Below the pieces are notes generated by a model that was given only the letters and a program-made list of their open reading frames with translations, was not told where the DNA came from and ran no database searches. DNA of 64,000 nucleotides, from NCBI GenBank assembly GCA_910583845.1, contig CAJUAB010000008.1, positions 1-64,000 of the forward strand. Reading direction: 5' to 3'. Numbering within the stretch: the stretch's first letter is position 1; each line of letters opens with the position of its first letter. Both the position numbers and the translations under genes were made by a program. Shown piece by piece: positions 8,088 through 16,741 of this stretch. This DNA comes from an uncultured Acetatifactor sp. (GTDB lineage Bacteria; Bacillota; Clostridia; Lachnospirales; Lachnospiraceae).

Positions 8088-9578
8088 TCAGACACGCTCC
8101 AGAAAACGCTTCACCATTTTTGGCATCTCGTCCACTTCACAGACGCTGTCATGCAGCACAGGCGCGCTGCGGATCTCCTCAATCGCCGCCGGAACCGCCA
8201 CATTGGCAATCCTGGAAAGCTCATCCACCAGTTCAAAATCCGTCATACTGTCATACTTTTGGTCTATGGCATTCATAACGCTTCTGGTGAACTTGAACGG
8301 GCTGGCCGTAGAGGCAATCACCGTGGGAGTCCGATCCCCGGTCTCCCCCACATATTTCTCATACACCGATGCCGCCACCGCAGTATGGGTGTCAATTACA
8401 TAGCCGCAGGACTCGTAGATCCGGCGTATGGCAGCCGCCGTCTCCTCCTCGGTGGCGTAGCCGCCATAAAAATCCTGCAGCTTTTCCCGCATCTGTTCCG
8501 TGATCTCATATCTGCCCTCTCCGCTCAATGCCGCCATCAGCAGGGCATTCTGCTGCGGGTCATCGCCGGCTATACGATAGATCAGGCGCTCCAGATTGCT
8601 GGAAATCAGAATATCCATAGAGGGAGAACTGGTCAGCACAAATTCTCTGTTGCGGTCATAGACGCCGGTGCCGAAAAAGTCATACAGCACTTTGTTCTCA
8701 TTGGAGGCGCAGATCAGTCTGCCGATGGGAAGTCCCATATTTCTGGCATAGAATGCCGCCAGAATATTGCCGAAATTGCCTGTGGGCACCACCACATTGA
8801 TCTTCTGCCCTTCCTCTATCTTGCCCTCGGCAAGCAGCTGCGCATAGGCATATACATAATAGACAATCTGCGGCACCAGCCGTCCGATATTGATGGAGTT
8901 GGCAGAAGAAAACTGAAAGCCCTTCTCCGCCATCTCCGCGGCCAGCTGCCTGTCCGAAAAAATCCTCTTCACTCCGGTCTGGGCATCGTCAAAGTTCCCA
9001 CGGATTCCCACCACAAAAGTGTTATCCCCCTTCTGGGTCACCATCTGTTTCTCCTGAATGGGGCTGACGCCGTTCTTGGGATAAAATACCACGATCCGGG
9101 TCCCCTCTACACCCGCGAAACCGGCCAGAGCCGCCTTGCCCGTATCCCCGGAGGTGGCGGTCAGAATTACAATCTCATTCGTGATATGATTCTTCTTTGC
9201 GGAAGTGGTCAGCAGATGCGGCAGAACAGACAGCGCCATATCCTTGAAGGCGATGGTCGCCCCATGAAATAACTCCAGAAAATAAACGCCCTCCGCCTCC
9301 GCCAGGGGAGCAATGACTTCCGTGTCAAATTTTTCATCATAGGCCCTGGCAATGCAGTTCTTCAGTTCCTCCTCCGTGAAATCTGTCAGGTACAGCTTCA
9401 TCACCTCATAGGCAATCTCCTGGTAGCTCATGGCCGCCAGTTCTTTAAGGCTCCTGTCCAGAGCGGGAATATGATCCGGCACGAACAGCCCCCCGTCTTC
9501 TGTCAGGCCCTTTAAGATCGCCACGGAAGCGCTCACCGGCTCCTGACTGCTCCTTGTACTTTTATATAACACTTCCAT
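8088..9578 (-). CDS. thrC: Threonine synthase
   Basis: A pyridoxal-phosphate enzyme that converts O-phosphohomoserine to threonine. It has 496 residues, the length of the longer ThrC class. The N-terminal region has the threonine-synthase signature GGLFVPDHIP. The PLP lysine lies in HGATIAFKDMAL, and the phosphate-binding and substrate motifs ATSGDTGKAAL and PTGNFGNILAA are clear. The frame is open for 47 codons upstream, but only the chosen ATG has a ribosome site (GGAGGAAG), and it lies just after a good promoter. No other threonine-pathway gene is adjacent, and no T-box leader is visible in the short 5' region. Confidence 0.95.
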   Translation of the reverse strand: MEVLYKSTRSSQEPVSASVAILKGLTEDGGLFVPDHIPALDRSLKELAAMSYQEIAYEVMKLYLTDFTEEELKNCIARAYDEKFDTEVIAPLAEAEGVYFLELFHGATIAFKDMALSVLPHLLTTSAKKNHITNEIVILTATSGDTGKAALAGFAGVEGTRIVVFYPKNGVSPIQEKQMVTQKGDNTFVVGIRGNFDDAQTGVKRIFSDRQLAAEMAEKGFQFSSANSINIGRLVPQIVYYVYAYAQLLAEGKIEEGQKINVVVPTGNFGNILAAFYARNMGLPIGRLICASNENKVLYDFFGTGVYDRNREFVLTSSPSMDILISSNLERLIYRIAGDDPQQNALLMAALSGEGRYEITEQMREKLQDFYGGYATEEETAAAIRRIYESCGYVIDTHTAVAASVYEKYVGETGDRTPTVIASTASPFKFTRSVMNAIDQKYDSMTDFELVDELSRIANVAVPAAIEEIRSAPVLHDSVCEVDEMPKMVKRFLERV

Positions 9579-9612
9579 ATTGCTTCCTCCATGACATACT
9601 GTTTTGAGCCTG

Positions 9613-9667
9613 CTGGATATCCAGACGATACAGAAGTGATTATAGCATATATTCGCCCTGTACGCAA
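9613..9667 (-). promoter_or_regulatory. thrC promoter with palindromic leader element
   Basis: TTGCGT (9662-9667) and TATAAT (9639-9644) are separated by 17 bases. TG sits one base upstream of the -10, giving an extended -10. A perfect 12-base palindrome CTGGATATCCAG (9613-9624) lies just downstream of the expected start point and could be an operator. The leader before the thrC start is about 55 bases, too short for a T-box. Confidence 0.7.
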
Positions 9668-9670
9668 TGA

Positions 9671-10291
9671 CTAAAAGAAGAACTCGTGTCTGCCGTGCTT
9701 GAACAGAAAGGTCAGACATCTGTCAAACCAGCGCATACTGTCACTGTTGGCATATCTTCTGGAGGCAAAGTACAAAGCACCCTGGGAGATGTCCTCCCCC
9801 TCCAAGGCCCGCTGCACCGCGGCAACCGTCTCCTCGCTGACTTCCACCTTCCAGATCCGCCCGGAGGCCACAGGCGAAAACTGTGTCACCCTGCCGCTTC
9901 GCTGCATGACCACCTCCTTCACCGTGTCCGGAAACGCTTCGCTGTTCACGCGGTTCAGCACCACATTGGCCACAAGAAGTTTGCCATCCTCGTCCTCCCC
10001 GCCGGCCTCCGCCTCCACGATCCGCAGCAGAATATTGTAATCTTCCTCCCCCAGCACATAGGCAGGCGGCTTCTCCAACGTGCCGTAATCCACCACCCGC
10101 TGTCCCGATGATGCCACATCCGCCACCCCCACGGCGCTGCTGCTCTCATCCGCCACCAGGGCCCTGTCCAGAGTGACGTCCGCCACCGGCTCACCCAGCT
10201 GTCTGTTGTCGCCTATGGCCGCAACACAGACATACCCGGCCAGAAACAGCATATGTACCAGAACTATTACTCCCAACGCTTTCTTATACAT
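9671..10291 (-). CDS. SleB/CwlJ-like cell wall hydrolase
   Basis: A 206-residue exported protein. Residues 1-26 form a signal peptide or membrane anchor. A low-complexity stretch (about 30-75) leads to a Hydrolase_2 (SleB-type) domain at about 82-190. The catalytic Glu is most likely E95 in VEAEAGGE, followed by the conserved VANVVLNRV helix and the QFSPV and ALYFA strands. Family members cleave peptidoglycan during spore germination or wall remodelling. There is no peptidoglycan-binding domain. Nothing nearby is a sporulation gene, so a vegetative wall role is equally possible. A TATAAT (10337-10342) upstream may be its -10 box, with a weak -35. Confidence 0.85.
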   Translation of the reverse strand: MYKKALGVIVLVHMLFLAGYVCVAAIGDNRQLGEPVADVTLDRALVADESSSAVGVADVASSGQRVVDYGTLEKPPAYVLGEEDYNILLRIVEAEAGGEDEDGKLLVANVVLNRVNSEAFPDTVKEVVMQRSGRVTQFSPVASGRIWKVEVSEETVAAVQRALEGEDISQGALYFASRRYANSDSMRWFDRCLTFLFKHGRHEFFF

Positions 10292-10368
10292 AGGACTCTC
10301 CTCTCGTCAATTTCCTCCCAATTACCGGATTTCACTATTATAAGTTTATACAGCAAGTCCTAAAAATA

Positions 10369-10397
10369 TTGCTAAGAAATAAAAAATATGTTAAAAT
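10369..10397 (+). promoter_or_regulatory. Promoter of the O-acetylation cluster
   Basis: TTGCTA (10369-10374) and TAAAAT (10392-10397) are separated by 17 bases in an A/T-rich divergent region. They lie about 80 bases upstream of the MBOAT start and face the right way for the three plus-strand genes. Confidence 0.65.
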
Positions 10398-10479
10398 AAT
10401 TTCACATTTGTGCGCAAAATATGAAGAGTGACTACAGGAAATCCGCAGGGCTCTTTGGTTTTTTATGGGAGGTGGCAAC

Positions 10480-11946
10480 ATGCTGTTTTGTTCGATGATT
10501 TTTCTATGGGCATTTTTGCCTTTTGTGATTATAGGCAATGCTCTTTTGACACGGCTGCCGTTCTCCACCGAAGGACAAAGGATACGCTCCAAGAATTTGT
10601 TCCTTCTGATTTGCAGCCTGTTTTTTTATGCCTGGGGCGGGATCTCCTATATCCTGATTATGCTGGGAGTCATCCTTCTGGACTTTTTCGGCGCGTACCT
10701 GCTGTCCGGGAAAAGCGGCCGAAGCAGAAAAGCCGTTCTTGTAGTCACCGTCCTGTCCAATCTGCTGATCCTGTTTTTCTTTAAGTATTTTAACATGCTG
10801 GTGGCCATGGTAGAGACGATTATGGCCTTCCGCGGAAATTTTTTTCAGAGAAAATTTTTGTCTGAATTATTCTCCTTACAGGGAACGGGAGCCTTGCAGA
10901 TCGCCAGAATCGTGCTGCCCATCGGCATCTCCTTTTTTACCTTCCAGGCCATGTCCTATGTGGTGGATGTCTACAGGGACACGGTCCCGCCGCAGACCAA
11001 CATACTGGATTTCGCGCTGTATATTTCCCTGTTCCCTCAGCTGATTGCCGGTCCCATCGTGCAGTACAGCGACATCGCCAGCGCGCTCCGGCAGCGGGAA
11101 GAATCCATGGACGATTTCCTTTATGGAGTGAAACGCTTCTGTTTTGGAATGGGAAAAAAAGTCCTGATTGCCAATACTCTGGGGAATGTGGCCGATCAGA
11201 TCTGGGCGCTGGAAATCAATGAGCTGGGCGCGGCGCTGGCGTGGCTGGGCATGATCTCCTATACCTTCCAGATTTATTATGACTTCTCCGGCTACTCTGA
11301 TATGGCCATCGGACTGGGCAGCATGCTGGGCTTCCATTGGAAGGAGAATTTCGACTATCCCTACACTTCCCTGTCCATACAGGAATTCTGGCGCAGGTGG
11401 CATATCTCTCTGTCCTCCTGGTTTAAGAATTATGTTTATATTCCCCTGGGCGGCAATCGAAGGGGACAGGCCAGAACCTGCCTGAATCTGCTCATTGTGT
11501 TCCTGCTCACCGGGATCTGGCACGGCGCCAACTTTACTTTTATAATATGGGGGCTGATGTATGCCGTCCTTCTGGTGGCGGAGCGGCTGTTTCTGGGCCG
11601 TCTGCTGCAAAGGAATCCCCTGAAGATTCTGAACTGGGTCTACACCATGTTCTTTGTCATGACAGGATGGGTATTTTTCCGCTCGGACAGCCTGGTGGTC
11701 GCCAAACGCTATCTGGAACAGCTGTTCTCCCCGGGAACCTCCCAGTACAGTGTACTCTCCTACCTGTCCATGCAGGTGCTTCTGGCGCTGTTCCTCGGAC
11801 TTCTTGGCGCCGGGTTCATGCAGAGGGTTCTCAAAAAAACTACGAAAATATTCGATTCCTTCGCCCTCCAGATGGTCGTGCTGGCCGCCAGCATGTTGAG
11901 TGTGATCGCCGGAACCTACAATCCCTTTATCTATTTCCAATTCTAG
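10480..11946 (+). CDS. MBOAT-family O-acyltransferase (AlgI-like)
   Basis: An integral-membrane acyltransferase that moves acyl groups across the membrane onto cell-surface polymers, as AlgI, DltB and PatA do. Its 488 residues contain about ten hydrophobic segments. Family hallmarks are visible: the region QFYDFSGYSDMAIGLG in the form YYDFSGYSDMAIGLG, the EFWRRWHISLSSW box, and the invariant catalytic His348 in LTGIWHGANFTF. The start was placed at the ATG preceded by GGGAGGTGG, five codons into the longer frame. The next gene encodes the AlgX/AlgJ-type partner, so the pair probably O-acetylates an exopolysaccharide or wall polymer. The polymer itself is not identified. Confidence 0.93.
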   Translation: MLFCSMIFLWAFLPFVIIGNALLTRLPFSTEGQRIRSKNLFLLICSLFFYAWGGISYILIMLGVILLDFFGAYLLSGKSGRSRKAVLVVTVLSNLLILFFFKYFNMLVAMVETIMAFRGNFFQRKFLSELFSLQGTGALQIARIVLPIGISFFTFQAMSYVVDVYRDTVPPQTNILDFALYISLFPQLIAGPIVQYSDIASALRQREESMDDFLYGVKRFCFGMGKKVLIANTLGNVADQIWALEINELGAALAWLGMISYTFQIYYDFSGYSDMAIGLGSMLGFHWKENFDYPYTSLSIQEFWRRWHISLSSWFKNYVYIPLGGNRRGQARTCLNLLIVFLLTGIWHGANFTFIIWGLMYAVLLVAERLFLGRLLQRNPLKILNWVYTMFFVMTGWVFFRSDSLVVAKRYLEQLFSPGTSQYSVLSYLSMQVLLALFLGLLGAGFMQRVLKKTTKIFDSFALQMVVLAASMLSVIAGTYNPFIYFQF

Positions 11947-11961
11947 AGAATGGATTGGTTT

Positions 11962-12058
11962 CATCTTGATTTTACGCCCGCTTTAGCGGGCAGACGGGAG
12001 TCAGGGCGAATCTTCGCCATCTTGATTTATACGCCCGCTATAGCGGGCAGATGGGAGT
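11962..12058 (+). repeat. Pair of GCCCGC hairpin repeats before the DHHW gene
   Basis: Two 40-41 base units starting CATCTTGATTT occur at 11962-12001 and 12018-12058. Each contains the hairpin GCCCGCT/AGCGGGC and then CAGA(C/T)GGGAGT. Between them is a third small hairpin, GGCGAA/TTCGCC (12005-12018). The second unit runs straight into the start of the DHHW gene, so its GGGAG can act as that gene's ribosome site. Related hairpins occur at 43221, 52512 and 61600. Confidence 0.8.
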
Positions 12059-13286
12059 TTATGTGAAAAAAGCGGGGCAAATTATCAAAATCTGCATTTT
12101 TATGGGGATGCTCATCCTTCCCACTCTGCTCTGGTACGGGATAAAGTTTTTCAGTCCACAGACCTTTCAGAAGCTGGATTATGATCTGGGAGAAAAGACG
12201 GCGGTGGCTTTTCCGGAAGAATTTGATATTGAGACTTATACCCGGCAGCTGGAGGCATATTATGATGATAATGCCCCCTTCCGCAGCAGTCTGATCTCCT
12301 GGCAGCAAAAACTCTCCGGAGCTTTGGAGAGCATTTACGGGAACCATCTGCAGGGTCCACTCACCCGTCTGATCTACGGCGCCGACAGCGGAGATTTTCT
12401 GGCCCCCCAGATCGTGGGGGACATCGTGCTCCTGGGCAGAGATCACTGGCTGTTCTATACCGGGGATGACAGCATCTCCTACTACAGGGGAACCAATGCT
12501 CTGGAGCAGGAGCAGATGGCGTACTACCTGGATCTGATGACGCAGCTTCAGGCATTGTGCGAGGAGAAGGAAATTCAGCTACAATTTGTCATCCTGCCCA
12601 ACAAGGAACAGGTGTATTCAGAGTACATGCCTTCCTATGTGGTGGAAGATGCCTACCGTCGGACGGACCGGTTCGTGGATTATGTCAGAAATAATTCCGA
12701 TGTGCCCATCATCTATCCCCTCGCGGAGTTGCGGGAGGCGGCCGCCCAGTGGCAGACCTATCACCGGTATGATACCCACTGGAATCACGCGGGGGCCTAC
12801 ATCGGTACCCAGGCCCTGTACCAGGCTCTGGGGCTGCCCACCACTGAGCTGCGGGACCTGGAAGTGGTACGCTGTGCCGCCACTACCAGCGATCTGCTGA
12901 TTCTCGGCGGACTGGATGCCTCCCAGTACCCCGCGGAAGAGGATTATGCCATCCGCTACCGGCCGGAAGTCAATCTCACAGAGGTGCAGGGCGACCTGCA
13001 GCCCATGAGCGTTTACACTTCCCGGTCCGACTGCGGAAACGACACGGAATTTGTACTCATCGGAGACTCTTTCCGATGCTTTATGATTGACTATCTGACA
13101 AAGGATTTTTCCCACTGCGTCATCACATACCGGGAGACATCGGACAACAGTACGGACTATCCGCAGGAGGTTGTGGAGAGCATCCGAAATGCCGATATAC
13201 TGGTTATGGAGGCGGTGGAACGTTACGACAGCAAGCTGTTCCCTGCCATCGAAAGGGTAATTCAGATACTGCAGGCAACAGAATAA
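12051..13286 (+). CDS. DHHW/AlgX-like O-acetyltransferase partner protein
   Basis: A 411-residue exported or membrane-anchored protein with one N-terminal hydrophobic segment (about 13-33). The rest is an SGNH-hydrolase-like domain of the AlgX/AlgJ/DHHW class. The signature RYDTHWNHAGAY places the catalytic Asp and His at about 241 and 243, and the serine-type motif IGDSF lies near residue 343. Such proteins accept the acyl group moved across by an MBOAT partner and transfer it to the polymer; the MBOAT gene is immediately upstream. The start is uncertain: the ATG lies inside a hairpin repeat, and a GTG at 12063 is better spaced from GGGAG. Confidence 0.88.
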   Translation: MGVYVKKAGQIIKICIFMGMLILPTLLWYGIKFFSPQTFQKLDYDLGEKTAVAFPEEFDIETYTRQLEAYYDDNAPFRSSLISWQQKLSGALESIYGNHLQGPLTRLIYGADSGDFLAPQIVGDIVLLGRDHWLFYTGDDSISYYRGTNALEQEQMAYYLDLMTQLQALCEEKEIQLQFVILPNKEQVYSEYMPSYVVEDAYRRTDRFVDYVRNNSDVPIIYPLAELREAAAQWQTYHRYDTHWNHAGAYIGTQALYQALGLPTTELRDLEVVRCAATTSDLLILGGLDASQYPAEEDYAIRYRPEVNLTEVQGDLQPMSVYTSRSDCGNDTEFVLIGDSFRCFMIDYLTKDFSHCVITYRETSDNSTDYPQEVVESIRNADILVMEAVERYDSKLFPAIERVIQILQATE

Positions 13287-13334
13287 GTCGAAAAACAGAT
13301 AATTCCGGACACGGAAATCAAGAGGCGGGGCAGA

Positions 13335-14141
13335 ATGACGGACAGAGTGCATATGGAGGGAGTATATCAGACGGCAAGGAAAAACGGGGAAATCTACTAT
13401 CGCTCTTCCCTCACCTACCGGCGCAGGCATATCAGCCTGGGCAGCTACTGCGACGCCCTGCTGGCCCATCTGGCCTACCGCACTGCCTCCCGGCTCATTG
13501 CGGAAGAATCATGCCTGACCCTGGACGACTACCGGCCCACATCGGTGCTGAGTTTTGAGAAATGGGTGGTTCTGCTCAACTTTCGCGATAACGGAATCTA
13601 TCTGGGAACCCCCATCTATATCCGTCCCCGCTTTTTCTATTACTATATGTCGCCCAGTCATGTGCTGAAATTTGACACCGATGACCTGTTCTACTACGCT
13701 TCTCACAAAATCATGCGGCGGGGCAGCCACTATTTTGTGGCGGACTACGGCATGCAGGTCAATATTGCCTCCCGTTACGGGATTAAGAATTATGCCGTAC
13801 CCGGTGTGGACTACGATTTTTTAAACGGTGATCCCACGGATTTCCGCCGGGAAAACCTGTGTATCCGCAATACCTACCACGGTGTCCGCGCTGTCATGGA
13901 CAGGGACATCTGCCGTTACAGCGTCCGCATACATATAAATGGCTACTATAAGGTAGGGGTGTACGACACCATCACGGAAGCGGCCATCGCCTACAACAAG
14001 GCCGCCGACATTCTGGAAAAAAACGGACTTCGCAAGAATTTTCTCCGCAATTATGTGGAGGGAATCTCTCCCGCCGAATACGAGGAAATCTATTCCGCGC
14101 TGTCCGTTTCTTCAAAAATCTTAAACTATTTTTCCGAATAA
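13335..14141 (+). CDS. AP2-like / degenerate HNH protein
   Basis: A 268-residue cytoplasmic protein. Residues about 9-55 and 183-226 both resemble AP2-type DNA-binding domains; the second (VRIHINGYYKVGVYDT, then EAAIAYNKAADI) is clear, the first weaker. Between them, about 154-182, is an HNH-like core (NGDPTDFRRENLCI) of the kind seen in phage HNH-AP2 homing endonucleases. The His usually found before the NGD loop is Tyr160 here, so nuclease activity is probably lost. It starts 48 bases after the DHHW gene and its last 16 bases overlap the convergent GH25 gene. I infer a domesticated homing-endonuclease derivative, possibly a regulator; function is unproven. Confidence 0.65.
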   Translation: MTDRVHMEGVYQTARKNGEIYYRSSLTYRRRHISLGSYCDALLAHLAYRTASRLIAEESCLTLDDYRPTSVLSFEKWVVLLNFRDNGIYLGTPIYIRPRFFYYYMSPSHVLKFDTDDLFYYASHKIMRRGSHYFVADYGMQVNIASRYGIKNYAVPGVDYDFLNGDPTDFRRENLCIRNTYHGVRAVMDRDICRYSVRIHINGYYKVGVYDTITEAAIAYNKAADILEKNGLRKNFLRNYVEGISPAEYEEIYSALSVSSKILNYFSE

Positions 14142-15211
14142 TCTATAAAGCTGATGTTCAGGCTGGCATTACCGGAAATACCGTCTATGGCAGCCTGTCT
14201 GTCATACTGCCACATGCTGAATCGATAGGGATAATCCGGCACATCCTCCTGTTGGGACAGCCATATGTCGTACCCTGTCAGCTTGGACAGGTCAACCTCC
14301 TTGATCAGCCAGTGTTTGTCCCCATAGAGCATGGGTTCAAATCCGCCAAAACGGATCGTATCCAGAAAGGCCTTGGCGACAGTGGTCTTTTCCGCTCTGC
14401 TGAGAGCCTCCACACGGCAGGTATCGTTGTCTATGTACTCCATGTCAAAAGCGATGGGATATTTGACAGTATAGCCCTGCAACTGCTGGATCACCACCAG
14501 CGCTTCCTCAATGGCCTCCGCTTCCGTTATGGCCTGTGAAAAAAAATACAGCCCGACCTCCAGCTTCGCGTCCGTGGCCCGCTTGATATTGTCAGAAAAG
14601 TATTCGTCTATCACCAGCTGGCCGCTGCTGTAGCCTCTGGCGCCCACTCTGAGCATCACAAAGTCCACCCCGGCCTTTTTCAGTTTGTTATAATCCACAT
14701 AGCCTTCCGCCTTGGAGATATCCACTCCCACAAAGGAAACCTGTCGGCCATCCTGATAATATTTCATCAGATCCGACTGGCAGACCAGCTGTGTGAAATC
14801 ATATTCATGCCTGGGCAGATAAGGGCTGATCAGCACCCATTCTTCCTTCCCGTCTCTGTCCACCACCCGTGTGTGCTTACCGTCCGTAGCCGGGTCATTT
14901 TCCTGGGGCGCGGGAGTTTCCCGGGCCTCCTCCGGCTCCGGGGTCTCCTCCGGGTACATATCCCAAAAATCAAGATCATCCGGGGTCAAAGTGCTGTCCC
15001 CGATCAGCTCCCAGGTATCCGGGTAACTCTCCGCCGGACCCGCCCCGGTTGCGGGCGGCGCGTCCGCGTACCGCCGGGGGGGATTCTGCTTATGGTTGAC
15101 ATAAAGCACTACCAGCAGAATGATCAGCACAAACATGCTCACCGCCACAATAGTGGAGACAATCGTGGGCGTCATTCCTGACTTATCTTTGTAATCGTCG
15201 GGCAACTTCAT
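14126..15211 (-). CDS. Membrane-anchored GH25 muramidase
   Basis: A 361-residue lysozyme-type protein. There is a short cytoplasmic N-terminus, one TM segment at about 17-41, and then a Pro/Glu/Asp-rich linker to about 115. A GH25 domain occupies about 158-355. The fold markers are FVGVDISKAEGYVDY (first catalytic Asp), FVMLRVGARG, GLYFFSQA and FDMEY (catalytic Asp and Glu). GH25 enzymes cleave the MurNAc-GlcNAc bond of peptidoglycan. With no cleavable signal, it should stay attached to the membrane. It follows rnfB by about 100 bases with no strong terminator between. Its 3' end overlaps the convergent AP2 gene by 16 bases. Confidence 0.9.
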   Translation of the reverse strand: MKLPDDYKDKSGMTPTIVSTIVAVSMFVLIILLVVLYVNHKQNPPRRYADAPPATGAGPAESYPDTWELIGDSTLTPDDLDFWDMYPEETPEPEEARETPAPQENDPATDGKHTRVVDRDGKEEWVLISPYLPRHEYDFTQLVCQSDLMKYYQDGRQVSFVGVDISKAEGYVDYNKLKKAGVDFVMLRVGARGYSSGQLVIDEYFSDNIKRATDAKLEVGLYFFSQAITEAEAIEEALVVIQQLQGYTVKYPIAFDMEYIDNDTCRVEALSRAEKTTVAKAFLDTIRFGGFEPMLYGDKHWLIKEVDLSKLTGYDIWLSQQEDVPDYPYRFSMWQYDRQAAIDGISGNASLNISFIDYSEK

Positions 15212-15313
15212 CTTGCTTTCCTCTATTTATACTTATGATCAGCATAACCTGCGGCTTTCTCCGGCCAAGGAGCAAATCCCGCCATCATACGGCTGTTGAA
15301 TTGACTGATGGGC

Positions 15314-16111
15314 TCACTCGTTGACAACAATGGCCTTCTTGGGGCATTTTGCCATACAGGCCCCGCAGGATATGCACTTTTCATGGTCAATCACGGCATG
15401 GAAGTTCTCCACCCTGACCGCGTCCGCAGGACACGCCTTGACGCAGAGACCGCATCCGATACAGCCAACGGTACATGCCTTCATCGTCACCGGCCCTTTG
15501 TCTTCCGAACTGCATGCCACCACTTCCTTCGCGTCGGCGGGAATCAGAGAGATCAGATGCTTGGGACAGACAGCGATACATTTTCCGCAGGCTTTACATT
15601 TCTGTTTATCCACTTTGGCAACGCCGTTTACGATATGTATGGCGTCAAAGGGACAGGCTTTCACACAGGTGCCATATCCCAGACAGCCGCTGTTGCAGGA
15701 CTTGGGGCCCCCGTTTGGCACAAAGGGAAGCATCCGGCAGTCCTCCACACCGCTGTATTTGTAATCCTGGCCCGATTTGTCACAGTCCCCCTGGCAATGT
15801 ACAAAAGCCACCATGGGAACCGTGGCCTCCGCCGAAGCCCCCATGATCTGAGCTACCTGCGTACTCACCGTGTCACCGCCCACTGGACAGGCATTCACCG
15901 GGGCCTCTCCCCTGGCGATGGCCGCCGCCAGACCGGAGCAGCCCGCGTAGCCGCACCCGCCGCAGTTATTGCCGGGCAGCACAGCCAGCACCGCCTCTTC
16001 CCTGGGGTCCGTTTCCACCTTGAACTTAATTCCCGCAGCGCCCAGGAACACCCCGATCAAAATACCGATGGCCCCCACAATGCCCGCCGCAATAAGAATT
16101 CCTGTAATCAT
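15314..16111 (-). CDS. rnfB: Rnf complex subunit RnfB
   Basis: The iron-sulfur electron-entry subunit of the Rnf ferredoxin:NAD+ oxidoreductase. In 265 residues there is an N-terminal TM anchor (about 3-24), and a Cys-rich Fe-S domain (NNCGGCGYAGC, about 48-75). Four ferredoxin-like cluster motifs follow, starting CLGYGTCVKACP, CKACGKCIAVCP, CIGCGLCVKACP and CISCGACMAKCP. The ATG with an upstream GGGAGGT was chosen over an in-frame start 18 codons earlier. It is the last gene of the complete C-D-G-E-A-B operon, the order usual in clostridia. No strong terminator separates it from the GH25 gene. Confidence 0.95.
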   Translation of the reverse strand: MITGILIAAGIVGAIGILIGVFLGAAGIKFKVETDPREEAVLAVLPGNNCGGCGYAGCSGLAAAIARGEAPVNACPVGGDTVSTQVAQIMGASAEATVPMVAFVHCQGDCDKSGQDYKYSGVEDCRMLPFVPNGGPKSCNSGCLGYGTCVKACPFDAIHIVNGVAKVDKQKCKACGKCIAVCPKHLISLIPADAKEVVACSSEDKGPVTMKACTVGCIGCGLCVKACPADAVRVENFHAVIDHEKCISCGACMAKCPKKAIVVNE

Positions 16112-16133
16112 GTCGCACCTCCCATTAAGAGTT

Positions 16134-16718
16134 TTATAACAATCCGGAGAACCCGCAGAAAGCAATCGCCATCAGCCCTGCGGTGAGCAATACCGCAGGC
16201 ATGCCCTTAAAGGATTCCGGGAACTCGTTGTGCTCCATCTTCTCGCGCAGGCCCGCCAGAATCACGATCGCCACGGTAAATCCCACCGCCGTGGCAAAAC
16301 CGTTGACAATCCCCGTCAGTATGCCATACTCCTTCTGCACATTCGTAAGCGCCACACCCAGCACCGCGCAGTTGGTAGTGATCAGAGGCAGATATACCCC
16401 CAGCGCCTCGTACAGAGAGGGCATGGCCTTGCGCAGAAACATCTCCACAAACTGCACCAGTGCCGCAATCACCAGGATAAAACATATGGTCTGCAGATAT
16501 TCGATATGCAGGGGCTGCAGGATAAAGCGATACATCAGCCCTGCCACTGCGCTGGCCAATGTGATGACAAAGATCACGGCCACTCCCATGCCCGCCGCGG
16601 TGTTGGTCTTCCTGGATACCCCCAGGAAGGGACACAGACCCAGGAACTGGCTCAGGACCACATTGCTCACCAGCGAGGAGCCGACCAAAATGACAAGTAA
16701 TTCTTTTACTGTTTCCAT
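16134..16718 (-). CDS. rnfA: Rnf complex subunit RnfA
   Basis: A six-helix membrane subunit of the Rnf complex that helps form the ion and electron path with RnfE and RnfD. It has 194 residues. The N-terminal GSSLVSNVVLSQFLGLCPFL carries the conserved Cys of the membrane 2Fe-2S site, and TTNCAVLG carries the second. Two ATGs are two codons apart; the second is chosen because AAGGAG lies six bases before it, whereas it abuts the first. It sits 18 bases after rnfE and 22 bases before rnfB. Confidence 0.95.
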   Translation of the reverse strand: METVKELLVILVGSSLVSNVVLSQFLGLCPFLGVSRKTNTAAGMGVAVIFVITLASAVAGLMYRFILQPLHIEYLQTICFILVIAALVQFVEMFLRKAMPSLYEALGVYLPLITTNCAVLGVALTNVQKEYGILTGIVNGFATAVGFTVAIVILAGLREKMEHNEFPESFKGMPAVLLTAGLMAIAFCGFSGLL

Positions 16719-16741
16719 CTCCATCTCCTTACTCAGCGTAT

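Noticed and set aside
13335..14141. Active homing endonuclease in a mobile intron or phage
   Set aside because: No intron, phage or transposase around it, and the catalytic His of the HNH core is replaced.
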